Of a stretch of DNA of 64,000 nucleotides, positions 61,182 through 64,000 are shown in pieces. Origin of the DNA: Mucilaginibacter dorajii (GTDB lineage Bacteria; Bacteroidota; Bacteroidia; Sphingobacteriales; Sphingobacteriaceae); assembly GCF_024808255.1 (NCBI RefSeq), contig NZ_JANTYS010000001.1, positions 496,001 through 560,000 of the forward strand, given 5' to 3'. Within the stretch, counting starts at the first letter, position 1. Each line of letters opens with the position of its first letter. Below the pieces are notes generated by a model. The model saw only the letters and a program-made list of their open reading frames with translations. It did no database searches and was not told the DNA's origin. The position numbers were made by a program, and so were the translations under genes.

Positions 61182-64000
61182 ATGAAAAAAACTTTACTTT
61201 TCCCAAGGGGCTTTGTATCAAAGCATCTACGTTTTCTCACATTCGCACTCTTGTTGATTGCTGTGATGGGATCGGCCCTAAAGAGCAAGGCGCAGGTATA
61301 TTATACGCTAAATGATGGCACCGCCAGTGCAACCAGTACAGATGGCGTAGTGCGGGTAGGTTATGATGGAACCAGCGCATCTACGCTTGCATCATCATTT
61401 ACAGCTTTACCTACATTTACAGCCTATGATTTTCCTGGCAATCGCGCCTTTGTTTATGAGGGAACAGCAAACGCGCTTCAGATACGGGTAGTAAATTTAA
61501 GCAGTGGTACATTAACAACTACTATAACTGTACCTACACAAGTGGTAGCACTGCGTTATGATGCAGCAAGTGGTTATATTTATTATTTAACTACGGCCAG
61601 CGGTTCTACATTAGCCGCGGGCGACGCGTTGAGAAAAGTAAAGCCCGATGGTACAGGTGATGCGTTGGTTTTAGCTTCAATCACAGCTTCGCCAAAGTAT
61701 TTGGCACTTGATTTAACTCATGGTCAGGTAATTGTCGAGGATGTATTTGCGACCACAAATATCATGAAGGTAATTAAAATAAGCGATGGTAGCTCAACCA
61801 CCCTTATTTCAAATAGCACACCTATTAACGCTATTCATTATAATGTTGCTGATAATTACATCTATTACCTTACCAGTGACGGATCCTTTTCAAGTAACGG
61901 TGCTAATGATGCGCTTGTTAAAATACATCCAGATGGTACCGGTCAAACAACAATAGCAAGCAGTATAGCCGCAAGTCCCGTTTTATTGGCAGTTGATGCG
62001 GGCAATAACAGGGCTTTTATTTATGACGGGGCAGGGCTATCGCCTACCGTAAGGGCAATAAGAAAAATAGACTTAGGTACAGGTTCGGTAAGCGCAATAA
62101 CCAATATTTCTTCATTGCCAAACAGTGCGGCCATTACAGCTCTAAGCGTACCACAGGCCGCGGTAATTTCAACAACTGCTGCAAGTAGTATTACCGCAAC
62201 AACTGCCACTATAGGCGGCAATATATCGCAAACCGACGAATCCGTTACCGAACGTGGGGTAGTATATAGTTCTTCAAATACAACACCAACTGTAGGTACC
62301 GATACCAAACAAACCATTGGTACTGGCACAGGGACGTTCTCTGCAAGCATAGGAAGTTTAAGCGTTTCAACCACCTATTATTTAAGGGCATATGCAATCA
62401 GCTCTGCAGGCACATCATATGGTACCGTGGTTTCTTTTTCAACGTTATCAAATGATGCCACACTTTCGGGGCTTAGTTTAAGTAGTGGTTCATTAAACCC
62501 AACATTCGCTTCGGGCACTGTTTCTTATACAGCCTCGGTATCAAACAGCATATCAGCAATTACCATTACACCAACACAAAACCAGGCCAACGCCACTATC
62601 AAAGTTAACACTACCATTGTTACATCGGGCTTTGCATCTGCCAGTTTCAACTTAAATATAGGCGATAATCTCCAAACCATTGTGGTAACCGCGCAGGATG
62701 GTTCAACTAAAACTTATAAAGTAACTGTAAACCGGGCCAAGACAGCACAAACTATTACTTTTGCTTCAACAGCCTCCAAAACATATGGCGATGCGAATTA
62801 TGCGCCTGGTGCAACAGCAAGCAGCGGCTTAACTGTGAGCTATAGCAGCGATAACACGGCTGTGGCGACTATAGTGAGTGGTAAAATTCAAATTGTTGCC
62901 CCCGGTACGGCAAATATAACTGCCTCGCAGGCGGGCGATGCCAATAACCTGGCTGCAAGCAATGTAGTACAGGCCTTAACGGTAAACAAGGCTGCAATAA
63001 CAGTAACTGCAAATGCCGGCAGTAAAATATATGGCGATGCAGATCCATCGTTAACTTATTCAGTTACTACGGGCACATTAGTGGGCAGCGATGCTTTCAC
63101 AGGCGCGTTAACGCGCGATGCCGGTACCAATATCGGTACTTATAATATTACCCAGGGCACGCTGGCCATAAGCAGCACCAAATATACACTCACTTTTGTA
63201 AGCGGCGTTTTAACTGTTAACAAGCGGGCTATCAGTATTCAACCTGCTCCTGCAAGTAAGTCATACGGTGATGTGGATCCCAATTACCCTTATTATTATA
63301 GAGTGGGCTCATTAGCAAGTACTGATGGGATGACAGGTTCATACGTTCGCGATCCGGGCGAAACCCCAGGTACATACGCTTTGAGTATAGGAACCAAACA
63401 CCCCGTAAATGCCACAACAGGTGTAGATCAGACTAATAACTACGACATTACTTTTTTACCCGAATATTTAACCATCACCAAAAGGGCCATAACCTTGCAG
63501 CCTGCACCGGCCACTAAAGTTTACGGTGATGCTGATCCTGGCTTCCCTTATTATTTTCGGGTAGGTTCACTTGCGCCAGGCGAAGGCATGACTGGTACAT
63601 TTGGCAGGCAACCGGGCGAAGATGCGGGTGTTTATACGTTAAACCTTGGCACCAAAAGGCCGGTAAATGCTACCACAGGGGTATTTACTGATCAGTATTA
63701 TACCATATCGTTTTTACCGGATAATCTTACCATTACCAAAAAAACGGTTAGCGTAAATGCGAACACACTAAGTAAAAACTATGGCGATGTTGATCCAACC
63801 TTAACTTATAGTTCTGGCGCACTCGGCTTTAGCGATACCTTTGGCGGTGTGTTAACACGTGCCGTTGGGGAAAGTGCAGGTATCTATGCTATTAGCCAGG
63901 GTAGCCTTGCTTTAAACGCCAATAACTATAACCTTAATTTTACGGGCGCAAATTTTACTATCAGTACAAAAACAATTAACGTAACCGCCAATGCGCAAAC
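61182..64000 (+). CDS. Giant secreted repeat protein with MBG domains, 3' end outside the window
   Basis: 939 codons are visible, from the ATG at 61182 to the window edge without a stop. Signal sequence (about 1-41, ending KSKAQ). Residues ~45-325 hold NHL/YVTN-like beta-propeller repeats (YDAASGYIYYLTT, VADNYIYYLTSDG, KPDGTGDAL, HPDGTGQTT). Residues ~325-420 are Fn3-like (TTATIGGNISQTDESVTERGV). A cadherin-like beta-sandwich follows at ~425-510 (NDATLSGLSLSSGSLNP). From ~520, MBG-type repeats start with KTYGDANY, KIYGDADPSLTY, KSYGDVDPNYPY, KVYGDADPGFPY and KNYGDVDPTLTY. It is probably a secreted or surface protein (T9SS sorting tail expected, not visible). Confidence 0.88.
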   Translation, partial: MKKTLLFPRGFVSKHLRFLTFALLLIAVMGSALKSKAQVYYTLNDGTASATSTDGVVRVGYDGTSASTLASSFTALPTFTAYDFPGNRAFVYEGTANALQIRVVNLSSGTLTTTITVPTQVVALRYDAASGYIYYLTTASGSTLAAGDALRKVKPDGTGDALVLASITASPKYLALDLTHGQVIVEDVFATTNIMKVIKISDGSSTTLISNSTPINAIHYNVADNYIYYLTSDGSFSSNGANDALVKIHPDGTGQTTIASSIAASPVLLAVDAGNNRAFIYDGAGLSPTVRAIRKIDLGTGSVSAITNISSLPNSAAITALSVPQAAVISTTAASSITATTATIGGNISQTDESVTERGVVYSSSNTTPTVGTDTKQTIGTGTGTFSASIGSLSVSTTYYLRAYAISSAGTSYGTVVSFSTLSNDATLSGLSLSSGSLNPTFASGTVSYTASVSNSISAITITPTQNQANATIKVNTTIVTSGFASASFNLNIGDNLQTIVVTAQDGSTKTYKVTVNRAKTAQTITFASTASKTYGDANYAPGATASSGLTVSYSSDNTAVATIVSGKIQIVAPGTANITASQAGDANNLAASNVVQALTVNKAAITVTANAGSKIYGDADPSLTYSVTTGTLVGSDAFTGALTRDAGTNIGTYNITQGTLAISSTKYTLTFVSGVLTVNKRAISIQPAPASKSYGDVDPNYPYYYRVGSLASTDGMTGSYVRDPGETPGTYALSIGTKHPVNATTGVDQTNNYDITFLPEYLTITKRAITLQPAPATKVYGDADPGFPYYFRVGSLAPGEGMTGTFGRQPGEDAGVYTLNLGTKRPVNATTGVFTDQYYTISFLPDNLTITKKTVSVNANTLSKNYGDVDPTLTYSSGALGFSDTFGGVLTRAVGESAGIYAISQGSLALNANNYNLNFTGANFTISTKTINVTANAQ

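Overview
The window comes from a Bacteroidota chromosome, most likely Sphingobacteriaceae (Mucilaginibacter/Pedobacter-like). This rests on the SusC/SusD pair, the MurF-Alr fusion, signal peptides ending in AxAQ, the near absence of Shine-Dalgarno sequences, a CTnDOT-type integrase and dense families of intergenic palindromes. No species can be named from the sequence alone.

Layout. 1-4225 looks like the end of an integrated element: a 5'-truncated hypothetical gene overlapping an ASCH-domain gene, a HigB/HigA-type toxin-antitoxin pair, and a tyrosine recombinase reading away from tRNA-Leu(TAA) and tRNA-Gly(GCC). 4569-20996 is mostly housekeeping: recX, murF-alr, a DUF502 membrane protein, two tandem TetA-like exporters, a TlpA-type thioredoxin lipid/envelope protein, a LOG-family hydrolase, two transporters and flavoprotein genes, an isolated nuoAB pair, a VOC protein and an esterase. 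The gaps between them are full of palindromic repeats.

21219-53334 is a large polysaccharide utilization locus. A GH92 gene and an AraC regulator lie on the minus strand. On the plus strand follow an SDR dehydrogenase, L-fuconate dehydratase, an SSS sugar:Na+ symporter, a membrane-anchored RhaM-type mutarotase, SusC, SusD, two DUF4959/DUF4998-type surface lipoproteins, GH95, GH110, an alpha/beta-hydrolase-SGNH double esterase, GH29, a second GH95, a clan GH-D enzyme and a GH36. Together they predict capture and trimming of a glycan rich in terminal alpha-L-fucose and alpha-galactose, uptake of fucose, and its oxidation by the non-phosphorylating route. Three copies of a 28-bp direct-repeat site with TCCAT half sites 21 bp apart lie in front of the catabolic, SusC and esterase/GH transcription units and are candidate AraC operators.

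53581-59192 holds an outer-membrane beta-barrel protein and a minus-strand group of lipoprotein, membrane protein, histidine kinase and LuxR-type response regulator. 59641-64000 holds a phage-tail-collar (microcystin-dependent protein) gene, a formyltransferase-like gene and the 5' 2.8 kb of a very large secreted protein with a beta-propeller-like region, Fn3-like and cadherin-like domains and MBG repeats. This last trio is the least explained set of genes here.

The most unusual non-coding structure is a set of intergenic modules bracketed by inverted arms made of reiterated 7-9-nt motifs. The motif differs at each locus, and in one case the arm has become the 3' end of a coding sequence.
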